Below, piece by piece: positions 1-19,000 of a stretch of DNA of 64,000 nucleotides. The DNA comes from Xiphophorus maculatus (lineage: Eukaryota; Chordata; Actinopteri; Cyprinodontiformes; Poeciliidae), in the NCBI RefSeq assembly GCF_002775205.1, contig NC_036447.1, forward strand, positions 28,084,245 to 28,148,244, given 5' to 3'. Under the pieces are notes generated by a model, which was not told the DNA's origin, searched no databases, and saw only the letters and a list, made by a program, of their open reading frames with translations. Position numbers and translations under genes: made by a program. Position 1 is the first letter of the stretch; each line of letters begins with the position of its first letter.

Positions 1-598
1 CACCGCAGCTTCCTCTATACCCTGAACAATCATAATATTCTTAGTACAATATCAATACATATTAACTGCAATGTTTCTAATATCTTCAAATTGACATCCC
101 TGCTGTTTCCATTTGTTTTAAACATATTTTTATTTACTCTTTAGTTATTTAGCTCTAATTTCAAGGTAGAACTGCAATTTTTTTAGATTTTGTTGTGCTT
201 TCATGCACAAAGACAAAGGAATTTGAATTCATGACATAAATTTTAACAAATTGAAAATTTTACCTTTTTAAAAAAAAAAAAAATCAATGGACGATGAGCT
301 GCCTCTCTCGGCCCACTGGGGGATAATTAAAAACTGAAACAATAGATTTTGAATTTTCCAAAAAGGTTTTAAGTTACTATTACTGAAATTAAAAGAAACA
401 ACTAGAAATTTTCTATTTTGGGTTTTATAGAAACAAAGAGTCTTAGCTGTATGTAATAAAAACAAAACAGAAGACATGTGACAGTACAGAGAAGGCTTGT
501 TTGAGAATTACTTTTGGTCTTTGTTGTTATGTAACAATTCATAGCATAATTTCAACAACAACAGCAAAAAGGGACGACTGATACTAATGAATATTCAC
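1..598 (-). other. GAA intron (partial)
   Basis: This AT-rich stretch follows the donor of GAA exon 8 (GTGAAT at 598) and contains no open frame resembling the next GAA exon, which would carry the family's catalytic approach region. It is therefore read as intron running off the left edge. A short A-run lies near 270-284. Nothing else is recognised in it. Confidence 0.7.
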
Positions 599-6285
<5,687 letters not shown>

Positions 6286-6771
6286 TGTAATAATGTTAGT
6301 CTGTCACACACAGAGTTGGACAAAAACCAAACACCGTTTAGGATGGTCACATGATCCGACACCAACACAAGCAACAAAAATGAAGCATCACTGAAAACCT
6401 AGTGCTTTAAAACTACTCATTTAAACACATTTATTTACAACTGAACCCGTTCTGGTGATTAATAAATTGCATAATATGGGAAGCGAAAAGACAGGAGTAA
6501 AAATGCTTGCATGTACTGCGGATAGGTTCTCGTGTCTAGTTGCTGTTGTTAAGGAGGTTAAACAACAACAAAGAGAAATGCCGCCTCTGTTACTAATAGC
6601 AACGTATGTCCAAGTATTACCGCTTTAAGTGCAGCAGATAGCTACCGAAGACTAAGGTGTGCTAATATGTAGCATTCAGTGTATTTTTAATGTCGGCTAA
6701 CTTCAGCAGCAGAATCATTTTAGCTAATATTGTGCTTTAGCTGGAAGGAGCGTCATATTGTTAGGCTCTTA

Positions 6772-6930
6772 CCTGAACTTTGAACTTCTCAGGCACAAAA
6801 TACAGCAGCCAAAGCAGCCTGCGCTTTAAACAAATGTCAGCATTACAAAGTGTTTCCCTGCACTCTTAGACTCGTCCTCTGTCTGCATGTTGCACGTCTG
6901 TTTATCTGAAAGCTGCATTCAATGTCCCTC
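6772..6930 (-). other. GAA 5' untranslated exon
   Basis: A good donor (CAG|GTAAGA) ends this segment at about 6772 and pairs in order with the acceptor at 6301. The sequence is GC-richer than its surroundings and contains no ATG-led frame of length. The upstream limit (transcription start) is estimated. Confidence 0.5.
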
Positions 6931-6965
6931 GGAATATTTTCAACTTCCGGTTTGTGTTTTGTAAA
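6925..6965 (-). promoter_or_regulatory. Putative GAA promoter with ETS-type site
   Basis: The sequence CAACTTCCGG (CCGGAAGTTG on the minus strand) at 6950-6959 matches the ETS/GABP core CCGGAAGT, common in housekeeping promoters. No TATA box is seen. It lies just upstream of the inferred leader exon. Confidence 0.4.
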
Positions 6966-7203
6966 TTAAAAAACAAGAATATCATATGCTAAGCTCGACA
7001 TTATTATTCCCGTTGACATAGTGAGGAATAGTTCATAATTTTAAAGGGAATTTTATCTGTATAAAAATGTTTTATGCAGCTCATGGTGGCGTTTTAACAC
7101 CGCGGTGCGTTCAGATGCAACTTGTACACCACATCATTTTTATTAAAATACCCACCAAATAATTATTGTTTAATTTGTGTTAAAATATTCCAAAAATAAT
7201 GAC

Positions 7204-7234
<31 letters not shown>

Positions 7235-7974
7235 TACTACTTCTATCTGATGTGTTTGTCAATGAGCAGCTTTTTAATAAGTCAACAAAGTTAAACAAAA
7301 ACAAAAAATAAGTAGTTTTGAGATTACAAAAATCCAGAATACAAAATAGTAAATGACGTGTTCTCACCCTGCAAACCTGCCTAAAAATGTTACATTTCTC
7401 AATATGTCCAAAATTACTAAGTGTTTGTGGAAGTATTTTTAACTCTTTCATCCGATTCGGTCACACTTGACTATTTTCCTTTACACACAGTCAAACAGGA
7501 GCACAATGCAATGTTAAATACTTTTATTGTAAGGCAACACATCTGATACAGCTACATCGGTAAATATATCCACCATCAACACAGCATAAAAATCATTTCC
7601 TCTTTGGATAATGCATCCTTTTGGTGACAGTATCCTGTTTGTGGTTGGTTGGCTGTTTTGATAGACGCGAATCAACATTACAGAGCAAATTTGAAGCATT
7701 TCACAAAATTGTTTAACTGTTAGAAGGAGTATGTGACACACAGGACAATCTTTTGTCTTCTTAACACAAACATATCTGGATTCTTGAACTGTTTAATCAC
7801 TTCAGATCTTATAAAAAGTGTGCTCTCTCAGTAATGTTTCATCATTTTAAAGACACACGTAATAACGATGCATTTTCTTATACACAAAAGATTAATTAAA
7901 TTATCAAGAATAAAAGAACACAAGTTTCATGTCCCATACGCGTTTGGTCCTCATCGTATTGAAAACATTCAAAT

Positions 7975-8008
7975 GTAGACTTTTTAAAAACAAAATTAAA
8001 AAGTCTAC
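7975..8008. repeat. Perfect hairpin, 12-bp arms
   Basis: The arms GTAGACTTTTTA (7975-7986) and TAAAAAGTCTAC (7997-8008) are exact inverted copies around a 10-nt A-rich spacer. Confidence 0.9.
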
Positions 8009-8326
8009 TAATTTTTCCATTTTAAAAACAAAATGAGCTAACGTCCACTGTAAAACCCAACAAATATACTTATCTGTTCCATGTTCACATTCAAAATTAA
8101 AAAAATATGAGAAACATTGTTTGGACAAAGTGGAATCGCCGGCCACTCTAAACACAAGAAAACAGTAAGTTTGAATAAATGAGGCTTTGCAACATGAAAC
8201 TTTGCGTTTGCAGTGGGAGCTGATTTTGAGCGTGTTCAAAATGATATCAGTTCACCAGGCAGAAAGCAGCATTCTGCATGGAAAACAATGCAGCTGTAGG
8301 TGTTGTAGAGTAGTAGGAGACCAACA

Positions 8327-8356
8327 TAGCAACATACTGTAGCTTGTATGTTGCTA
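8327..8356. repeat. Perfect hairpin, 11-bp arms
   Basis: TAGCAACATAC (8327-8337) and GTATGTTGCTA (8346-8356) are exact inverted copies with an 8-nt spacer. Confidence 0.9.
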
Positions 8357-9339
8357 ATTCTGTCTAATTAAATCATTAATTCAAAGAGAGGCAGCACATG
8401 TTGGAAATAGGGGAATCCCTACGAATCAAACACCAGACTTGGAATAAAAAGCTGACTGGAGAGGTGACAGTATATAAAGAGAAAAGGGAAAACTAGAGCC
8501 TGAAAAGTACGACACAGTACTTATTTTCCATGCACTACGTAGAAAATAAAGGAGCAAATGTTTGCCAAAAGACTCCGAAATTTTTGAGATATAACAAGGA
8601 CATTTCTCAACTAGAAAAGCCAGAAGTTTGCTAGAAAAAACACTCCAAAATCTTTAGATTGATTTATAAAAAACAAAAACAACACAAAACTGTATGAATT
8701 TCAAAAGTTGAACATTTTTGACTTTTCAAACTAGGAAATTTCCTACTTTTTTTTTTTTTTTTTGCAGAAAATTACTTTTTTTTTTTCTAGAAAAGGACAC
8801 AGAGTTTTTTGGTAAATATTTACTCCTTTTTTCCACTGACCCTTATATGCTGTGACATAAAAGACCTGGAAGAAAACAGAAAGATGTCACTTGAATGGAT
8901 CAAAGAATTGCCAAAATGGCCAAAACTTTGGAAAACTCCAGAGTTCACATATATTGTACATTAAAAATGACAAGACCAAGATGTGAAGAAGTTTTTGGCA
9001 AGAAAACTAGCGCCTAAAAGTTAAATTATTGAAAAAAAGAAAATAAAATAGTGAGCAGGTTATAATTTGAAAAAGAACAAACTAACTGACTGTCCTAAAG
9101 TGAACATTTTGTTGAACAATAACGAGATTCTTCTTTTTGGACCTAAGTCCTCAAAGAATTAGTTTTGGTTACCATACATTAAAGCACGGTGACTCAGATA
9201 TCATGCTGTGGTCATGTTTCCTATTTTATGTCGTCAGACCTACTCATCAAATACCAGAGGTTACTGATCAGTTTAAAAACACTGAAAGAACCGAAGACGT
9301 CATGTTACTTTAGGCTAAGAGGAAAGAGAAAATCCCCTT

Positions 9340-9601
9340 AAGGCAGAAGTTTCAACAACATCCCAAACGCAGCAGTAAAGCAGCAGCGTTTTGGTCCCAA
9401 ACTAACCAGATTATCGTTATGAAAATGCCACCCCAGATTCTGGAGCTTAATCCAGATGAAAACATGTGGGCCGCCACTGAACGAGCTGCTGCAGAGGCAA
9501 AACGAACCCTGGAATGTGTCCGATCATGGTCACCTGCTCAGGACGAAGTCACTTCGACTCCAGTCGTCTTAAGAGACGCCGGTTATACAAATAAATATTA
9601 A
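9340..9601 (+). pseudogene. Tc1/mariner transposase fossil (C-terminal part)
   Basis: A short open stretch from 9419 reads LELNPDENMW, like the DLNPIENLW motif around the third catalytic acidic residue of Tc1-type transposases, and ends in AGYTNKY followed by a stop, like the family's YTKY terminus with a small insertion. Upstream, a degenerate segment near 9355 (HPKRSSKAA in one frame) resembles the preceding NDPKHTSK motif. No full transposase and no clear terminal repeats are visible, so this is an old dead copy. The match is short and moderate. Confidence 0.5.
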
Positions 9602-12600
9602 TACGAGACATTCGTCCAGATTCAGAGGAAAACTGAATCTTCAGAAAAAGTTTTGTGTAGAAGGAAATATGTAAACATTTGTTTTTTGGGTTTTTTTTAA
9701 ACTTACTAATAATCCACTTTCTTTACTTTCTGTATAGAGATGTTATTATTTTCCTAAGGTTTTGATTCTGGATAGAACATGTAGCGTTCTCAAAACATTT
9801 GTGTGTGTAAATATGAGCTGTTAGAAGAATTCTGAACGAAATGTATTAAACACATACTGTTAAAACTCTGAACACAACTGAGGCCTGTACTAAAAAGCAG
9901 GTTTGACATATCAGAGGTTTCTTTAAGAAGTCTGTTTTAATCAGCTATAACAATGCTGATATCACTTAGTGATTAATCTCTTTTTCTCTTGACACAAACA
10001 ACAAATAAAAACAGATAAAAAAAAGTTAGAAATTTACTTCAGTCCTACAATGGAGGTAGGATTTTGGTGTTTGGGGTTTGAACCGTACCGGTGGCGGTTT
10101 GTGGAGAATGCTGAAGACAGAAGGTGTAAATTCTTCGTTGAAGTCAATAATTTGGGTTTTAAGCCATTAAAATCTTACAGCGCCTACGTTCTAAGGCACA
10201 AATAATAATAAAACTTCCAGTCCCGCAGGAATGTGTATCACTGCGAGGTTTTGAGTTTGAAAGAGAAAAAGCACGCCATGGCAGGGGTGTCCGAAGCTTT
10301 TGTCACGAACTAAAATCATCAAGGCAAAAGTTCTTACAGGACAAAAAAAAAAAAGATAATCATTTTTAAAAACATTTAAATCACCAAAGATTTATTGTGT
10401 TTTATTTTTATTTTTTTACTACTTAAGATAAGCAAAAAAAATTATTTAAATAAAGGGGTTGAATTTTTCAGAGGAAAGGAAACTTTAAATCATTGCACAT
10501 CCAGAACTTAAAAAGGGTTTTTGCACGTTTTCATTATAACAAAAGAATCCAGTTTGAACATTCTTCTGGATACTAACTTGACTAATTCTCAGTAATAAAA
10601 ACAGAATTTAAGTCACTTATTTTAAACAAATAAGTTTATCCAAGTAAATAAAAAATAAAAACAGATTTTGGGGCCCGACAGTTGGTTTCAGAGTAAAAGT
10701 CAGAGGATGGATGTGGCTCGTTTTACGCCAGCTGTGCTTCCTTTCACCACCAAATGGTACAAACTGAATTTACAAAAATAAATTCGCTAAACGTGTTTTG
10801 TGTGTTTTTCTTTTTTACGTTAGCAGAATAGCTACAAATGGAAACGGTGCTGAAATTAGAGGAAGCAAAAAGTATGATTATTAAAAGACAAATTCTTTGT
10901 GTGGGTGCTCAGAAGATTCTAATTTGTCTGTAATAATTTTGAACTAATTAAACATTAAAAAAAAGCCTCCATTTGCATCAACCAGCTGAGCTTGGGGCCC
11001 CAATCAGTCCAATCAGCCCACCGGTGCCGTACTTTGGATGGACACCGCTGCAAATGAGTTGTGTATTTACTAAACGTCTGCAATTTCTTTTAAATATGTT
11101 TCAGAATTAAATAGTTTTACCATTTCAACAAAAATAAAATCAGAAAGTACAGCTGCTGCAATCATGAATCCACTTGACATAAAGTACAGAGTGGAGTTAC
11201 TGCTACAAATTCATCAGTTGAAGTATTAATGGCGAAAAATCCCAGCTTTTTCATCGAGACGCGCCATTAAAATGGCCAACTTTGTATCAACATACTCCCA
11301 CCATGTTAGGTCTATAACTGCATTAACTTATAACATGTACTTTGATGCTCTTTATATGTGATTTAATTTAAATTAGACAAGAATTATAGGAAGATCCTCT
11401 GATGCATAAATGAGGAATGCTCCAGCACATTTAGTGCGTTATTGTCCTTAAAAAGAAAACATTAGAATCACTATAATTCAGCCTAATCACTGTAACTCTA
11501 CGTTTTATTTTTCCCTTTCTCTCACACACTGGGCAACACTGCTCAGCAAGATCTAGATGGAGCCATCTGAGCAAATCGTTCAGTTTTATATAATATAAGG
11601 TCATAAACAGAAAGCAGCCAGTCGAAATGCAGAAAGCAAAAAGGCCATGGCAAACTGAGGGGACAGAGTTAGAGATGCACCGATCCGATATTAATATCTG
11701 TTTTGGTTCAGATATTGAAAAAGATTCAAGATTGGGCATCGGTGACAATGTGCCTAATCCATAACGGCAAATCTAATTAGTCTAATTCTATGCTTTGTGC
11801 TCTCAGCGATGTTACTTATTATTAATTTTACATTATATTTAAATTCCTAATTACACTTTCTGAATCCTTTGATAGAAGGATTCTTGCCGTTTATTTTTAC
11901 ATGTCTGACCAAAGTAGTCAGCCTATTGTTTTTGTAGGTGTCAGTTCCTTTTTTCTTTATTTTACATTGGCTATTATAGTTCTAATCGCACTGACTGAAT
12001 AAATTAAACTTGTGTTGTTTTTACATGTTTGCCCAAGCTTGTGAAGCTATTGGTGTATTTAAGTGTGCTGTACCGGTGCAGAGTTATCAAATAAATCTGT
12101 AATTCAGTGCATTTACGTCTTAAAAAGAAAAAAAAGAATCGTTTCCACAGCACACCTACATGTTAAAGTTGTCAAAGTCAAGCTAGCATAAATTAACTAA
12201 TTCCTTCTCCCTCACTTTTTTTTTTCTCCAATTAATACTTTTTATTAACCTGTGAAATCCTCGGACCTCATTATCTCGTTGTCATAGCGTTGACAATTAG
12301 TCGCAAAGCACTGCGTTCCGTTTTCTTTAATATATATCAAGCATACATCACGGTGACAGTAAAACCAACGACAGTCATCGTTGGCAAGCAGCTGTTTTGT
12401 CCTCCAGCACATCTTGGGCACATAGCAACGTGATGTCATGTAGCAACGTGATGTCACGTTGCTACATGTCTATATATCGATCGTGACTTTAAAGAAATTT
12501 GACTTTGCAACTTAACTCCTCGCAATTGGGCCTCTTTCTCCAGGCACGTTTTTGATGAACGAAAACCATTATAACATGACGTGAAACTCCAAAACAAAAT

Positions 12601-13040
12601 CTTTTTTACACGATAACGAAGTGAGATGGTGCATCTCAGAAAACCAGAGGAAAGAAGTACTGTTTTTTTTTTTATTTTAATTTCAAATGGCATTGACTAG
12701 AACTTGTTTCAGTATAAATTCCCTACTGTGGACAAAAGGTAAAATAAATAAATAAATAGTGCTGAACCCAAGTAAGGAGCAACCCAGCTTTGTGTTTCTT
12801 GATGAGCAGCTAATCCTGCTTGGCAGCACAGACCACAGCTGTGTTTCTGTTCATAAGGCTGTTTTTACACTTCAGAGATAAATATTTTAGTTTTTAACAC
12901 TTTTTATATAGAAGCATCACAGATAGGTAACAATAAATTCACAGAGGTAAGTCGCTACGTTCCACTTTCTCAGTTTTACAGACTTTGATCTCGTACTAAA
13001 CACTACCAATATATATCTGGTTAAATAAATAGAGTTTTTT
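9602..13040. other. Intergenic DNA or long 3' UTR
   Basis: AT-rich with no coding signal. It contains a short piece of repeat family E (about 11660-11755, GATGCACCGATCCGATAT) and an internally deleted piece of MITE family A (about 12470-12600). Transcripts of the zinc-finger gene ending at 13041 may extend into it, as its polyadenylation site is not obvious. Confidence 0.4.
12470..12600 (+). mobile_element. MITE family A, internally deleted copy
   Basis: It retains the left-inner block (AAAGAAATTTGACTTTG ... AATTGGGCCTC) fused to the right-inner block (CGTTTTTGATGA ... CATTATAACATGA) found about 450 nt apart in the full copy at 17570-18178. The middle is missing. Confidence 0.65.
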
Positions 13041-16000
13041 TCAGTCATTTTTCTCCGTTATGCACATATTAATGGGGGAGTTATTGTCGCTCTCGTAGAA
13101 GTCGTCATTCTTCGTGGCGGCCGGAGACGCTCCCTCGGTCTCAAAGTGTTTCCTCCTGTGGAGCCTGAGGCTCTGCGAGCGGCTGAAGCCCCGCCCACAG
13201 ACGTCGCAACCGTACGGCCTCTCACCGGTGTGCAGCCTCACATGGTTTTTGAGGCTGGAAGCGCGCGTGAAGCTCTTGTCGCACTCAGGACAGTCGAACT
13301 TCTCCCCCAGGTGGATTTTTTCGTGTTCCCTCAGTCGGCCGGACTGGTTGAAGCTGCGGTCGCACACAGAGCAGTGGTACGGCTTCTCACCCGTGTGGGT
13401 GAGCCGGTGTCGGTTCATGGCGCCTGAGTGGGCGAAGCTCTTGCCGCAGTCCGGACAGGAATATGGCTTTTCTCCCGTGTGGACTTTAAAGTGACCTTTT
13501 AGCTGACCCTTCTGTGTGAACTGTTTCCCGCAGAGGGAGCACTGGTAGGGTTTCTCGCCCGAGTGAATGCGCATGTGGATCTGCAGCGCCGACATCTTGT
13601 GGCAGTCTCTTCCACAGAGCCCGCAGCAGTAGGAACTCTTTGAGTTGCTTCGACTTTGCTTTTCCTCAGGCGACGTTGGAAGACCGCGTTTTCCAACGTC
13701 TTCGTCAGCATCCGGATTTTCTGTAGACAATTTGGATGGAAAGACTTTAAAACTGACATGTCGTAGGAGCACAAACAGGGTTTGTACACCTTACCTACAG
13801 TAAACTCCAGGCATTTTTAAGGTAAGTTTTCATACTCTTCCAGCACCACACTTCAGAGACAAAAACAATACAAATGAACCAAAAAAAAATACTGTTTCAA
13901 TTCACTATTGTATATGATATATTACAGTAATTTATTACTGTATTCTGCTGCTGTCAAAAAACACAATTTCCCAATTGTGGTGTTTCCAATAAATAGGAAG
14001 CGCAATTAAAATCACACGTGTAAAAGTTTGCTCACGCGAGAAGTCGCTAGAAAGCACTCAGTGCCATCATCCTCCTTTCACTTCTTGTCGTCTTCTTCTT
14101 CGTGTTTTCCTCCAGTAGTGACATTCCGTATTTGATCACGTGCGATGCGAAAAAGTGTCAACGTTGCAGTTTTGGGAAATACACTAATCGTTATGCGGCC
14201 GAAAAACCATCTCATCCTAGTGCAAAAACAGTTTCCCGAATAACGTGATTTTTGCTTTTCTAATTGCCATGTTTCTGATGAGCACATTTATTTTTCAAAA
14301 ATCCAATTAGAGCAATTATATGGTCAATGGAAGCACAGGTATAATAAACAAACAACATTTTAAATTATGAAATGTCTCTCTCACACACCTAGCTGGTACA
14401 AGAACGAAATTTTAATTTAACAGAAAGTACCTCAATTTCAATAACGTTTAACGTATAGAATATAAGGCAACCTTTATTTCAATTAGGCTTAAGTCGTTGA
14501 TCCATTAGGAATAATAAATAGTACATACACTACATTGAAACAATCCAAGCATATTGTTTTAAGATAAATTACCTTCCTGCACAGTGCACCAATCAATCAG
14601 ACAGTGATCAATATCCATTTGATCCCTAATTGGCTCTGACCTCTTAACAGATCAAATACAGGCAAATCTGATGTGCTTAGCTAAATGTGCCCATGTTGAA
14701 TCTTTGGAATCAGCCGTTTAAAACTGAATTTCCATAATATGCCAGAAATGGAAAAAGAACCATCTTGTATAGAGCTGCAGTTTTTGAAAAAAAATAAATA
14801 AATTTAAAAAGAAGAAAAAAACAGTCTCCAAGAGGGCTAAGTCACATGATGGTCATTATCTGTGTTGAGACCCATGGAAGCCAAACTCTAATTTAAATAT
14901 TATTTTTATTTGAGTTTCGCTTGTATTCAATGTGGTCAGTGTCACTGATCTAATCCCTGCTCCAACACCTTTACAAAAGTTCAAAGCACTAAACAGAAAC
15001 AACTTTTCAAGCAGAAGAAATACTTTATTGAGTAACCTCACTAATCAAACGTCGATTTATTGTAGTGTCTCTCAATACAAGTTAGGAGTCATTTAAATTA
15101 TAATCTAAAAAAAAAGAAAGTTAATAAATGGAATATACATTCACTGCACTGTATTGTACAACATAATTATAAATTAGGCACAAAGACGAACAAGATTGAA
15201 CGATTCCTTACATCAGGGGAAATATTTGACCATTTAGCCAGAAGGCTCAGACAAAAAAGGCCAAAGAAGTTTCCAATGGGTCCAACAAATATCTGGCAGA
15301 TTACTTTCCTGTTCAGCTTGACCAGTCTCTCTTTAAGGATATTACAAACAACTGCATTGTTGAGTCTGCGTTGGGTCATATTAGCACATAGCCATGTCTT
15401 TAGTGCACTAAAACTCCCTGCAGCTTCACATGAAGACACTGGCACCAACAACACAAGTCTGAGGAGGGTCGCAACTGCCTCTCCAATTGTGCTACAGAGG
15501 TGTTTGGAGAACTGTGAAGGGAAGGACCTTGTGTTCTGCTCAGGATAAGGTGTGGAGTAATCATCTATGTCTTTAGTCAGGAGTGCACTCTCCAATTATA
15601 GCCAAGTCTTGATGTTGTCCTGTTCAAAATGCTCCTCAAACTGAACCTCTAGCATCCGAAACTTTAAACACCTCTATCCACTGCTTTGCCAAAAAGGCGT
15701 CTTCAATCTTGTTTTTCAATGGAGTCAAAGGAATCAAGACAGTCAACCAATGTTGTTGCTTTCTCATAGAGTGCAAGGTAGCGCCCGTCATTTATCTTTT
15801 CTGAAGAGACGACTGTGGCCTACATACCAGACACAATCTGAGATTTTTCTGAAGTGAAATATTAAGGCATTCAAACTCTCCAACAACAGCCTACGCAGGT
15901 GTGAGGCCCTACGTAGTCTTTCCTTTGCTGAAATTCTCAAAGAAGCCACTGGTATCCATCTTCTTCCGCTTTGTCAGGTCACAGAGGCCCAGACTTCCCT

Positions 16001-19000
16001 CTCCCCAGCCACTTGCAGCATATTTTGCCATGTCCTCCAACTTGCAGACTACCCACTCATACTGTCCTGACACATCCCACTGAACAAGACACTTTCTTGT
16101 TCAGTGCCATAAACATCCTGGGTTCCATAAAACTATCACTGAAAACTGATCGTTTGCAATGCCTTGAATTATTGCATTGGCCAGGACACTTAGAAGTTCA
16201 TTCTGTGCTTTGAGGCTTGTGTACATAATGGTCTGTAAACCTCTAACAAAATGGGGTAATCCTAATCAGTATGAGAGAAGTTGATACAAACAGCCACTTT
16301 TATGAGTGGGGTTACTAAAGGCTAACAGAACTAACAATTTTTTGTAAGCAATGCCTTGTCACCTCCTGGCTTTCTGAATGCTGCACTAATGAAAGTAGAA
16401 TCTGGTTTTCATCGCAGTACAGACTGATTTGAAAATCCTTTGCCACAACAAAAACACAAAACTCCTCTCAATGTTGGACTGTAATGTGTCCAAGGAAAAC
16501 CGTCACACCATTTCTCTTGGAAGGACAATGACTTTCCACTAGCAAGTGTTTGTGGACTTGCTAGTGGAAAGCAAGTCCACAAATTTAGTTTCCAAACTGT
16601 TAAGGCTTTGTACAGTCACTAGGGTCTGAACCTTAACATCCCGTACTTGTGCTGGCAACAGGGCCATCCTGTCCTGCTGTGCCCCTGTCTCTGGCGCCGG
16701 CTCTTTAGGGCTCCGTCCCTGCCACCACTCTCCCTGGCTCTGAACAGTCTGTCTCCTAGAATAAAAGTTATTTTTCATAACTCACAACAACCCAAACATA
16801 GTTCAACCCAACAGCGGGTACGGTCATTGCTTAAGTACATGTTTAAGTGAAGTTCATCCAACTTACACAAAACCAAAAAAGACATGACGATAGACAACAA
16901 AGCCACTTCCTAAAAGGAGTTTTATCACAGACGCTATTCGTGCCTGAAATAGCATCTCAATGCTAAACATGTTGTAGCACCACAGACGTCCCCAACATTA
17001 AAGTCAGCCCACATTTTGAAAGAAGAATTTTTTTGAAGAAGTTCCATGAATGATTATGGAGTCCTGAAAGCTGATTGGCTAGAACTGCACTAAGTACCAA
17101 TTTGATGGTTGAAGAACTTAAATAACAGATGAAAAATAAATTTCAGGGGTTTTAATTGAAAATCTTGCTTATTTTAGTCTTTCACTCAATTGCAATTGAT
17201 TCATCGCATTTTAATTAATCCATGGTTTTACAGATGAAACCATGCATTACCGTCCTTAGAAAGAAAGTTGGACTTGGCATGGCAGACCCCAGAGATAAAC
17301 TGGAGCTCAGCCTGATTTGTGCATCTCTAGCTTTATTTGTGTGACAAAGTGGTCCGTTAGGGTTGGTGTCTCCTTACCGTTTACTGACCCCTCCTCTTCA
17401 TCTTTTACTGTAATCCTAATCTCTTTGTTGCTTTGCTGATGCAGCTCTTCATTTTCTTCCGGAGTCTCACAATTCTCCCCATCTGATGCGTGGTCTGGAG
17501 TTTCCTCTATCAATGTAAGGACACCACCCGTATGAACATTGCATAATATCACTAAAGTTAGATTTACATTTAAAGGGGCAGTATTAGGTATTTTTCAGAC
17601 ACATAATGCCACTTTATAGCACAACCAAGTAGCAACGTTACCTTCAGTTGTAATAAGAATGCTGCATGTATAGAAATTTGACGTTGTAATTTAACGCCTT
17701 GAAACTGGGGCTTGGTTCCCTAAAGAAATTCCTGCTCTTTCTGAAACTCCACCTCCAGGAAGTCATCACAACGTTGCTCCTCTACTAACCCTTTAACAAC
17801 ATTTTTACCAGCTTTGATTTGAGAAATAGCTCGTACAATGAGCTCAGCAGATGCTCAGTTCCACCAGGTGTTTGCTAATTGCTGCTGGCTAGTCTGAAGG
17901 AGCTGAGCGGGGGAGTGGCACGAGATGGCTGCTCTGTGAGGTAGAAGCTGAGAAGCTTGGAAACTGCTGCTCAGAGGAGGAGCTTCGTCCTTCAAGGCGG
18001 CTCTAAGTCCACTAGGCGTTTGGCACAGCTTAATGGTTGCCACGGGAGATTAAGGGATTTCTCAAACATGCATGAAAGAATCAAAGCAACACTCCAGGTA
18101 TGTTTTTGATGAGGTAATAACATTATAACATGATGGAAAGCTCAAAAAAGTGCATTTTGCATAATACTGACGCTTTAATTCAGCAAATATTGAAAAGGAT
18201 ATTGAGAATATTTAAAGTACCGTATAAAGGTTCCTCCTCTTCTTCCTGTTTCACTATAACGTTCACATGGGGAGTGGAAACGTGGTTCTCTGAAGGGTTT
18301 TCCATTGTCCTCGGGGTAACTTCTGGCTGAGGCGATGTGACACAGTTAGGACGCTCTGAGGAAGTAGGCTCAGCAGCATTTGGGGATGTCTCGCTTTCAG
18401 GTACCTTAAAATACAGTTTCATTAAAACATAAATAACTGAGCAAACTAAAGAAACAAGTTTCAAAATGCTGTGTCCTGTTACTACCTCACAGATGGAGTT
18501 AGCCTGGCCCTCCAGGTACGACTCATCTGCCGATGCTCGACTCACTCCCAAGACGACATCAGGGACGGACTCGCTCTTGCTTGACGTACACGACCGCCGG
18601 TGGTTTCTCAGAGTTCCCGCTAACGAGAAGTGCCGTCCGCAGTCACCGCAGGTGTATGGTTTCTCTCCTGTGTGGATCCTGGTGTGCCTCCGGAGCTCCC
18701 CAGGAGCGACAAACGACTTGTCGCACTGAGAGCAGCTATATGGCTTCTCTCCCGTGTGAGTCCTCATGTGCGTGGTGAGCGTCCACTGCTGTGCGAAGGT
18801 CTTGCCGCAGTCGTTGCAGTGGTAGGGGGTGATGCCGGTGTGGAGGCGCTCGTGCCTCACCAGTGTTCCAGACAAGGCGAACCGTTTGTCACAGAATGAG
18901 CACTGGAAGGGCCTTTCTCCAGTGTGAGTCCGCTGGTGGTCCCTCAGCTCGGCCGCCGAGTTGCAGCTCTTCTCGCAGTCCGAGCATGGAAACTTCTTCC

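Larger units (their letters stand above)
6966..9330. other. Intergenic DNA, left part
   Basis: No gene is supported. It holds an (ATT)n tract (7204-7232), a minus-strand AATAAA (tttatt at 7523-7528) that could end a very long 3' UTR of the zinc-finger gene at 13041, two perfect hairpins (7975-8008; 8327-8356), and a simple-sequence-like repeat rich in TTTCTAGAAAA-type words (about 8560-8830). That repeat is also present at 26080-26345. Confidence 0.5.
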
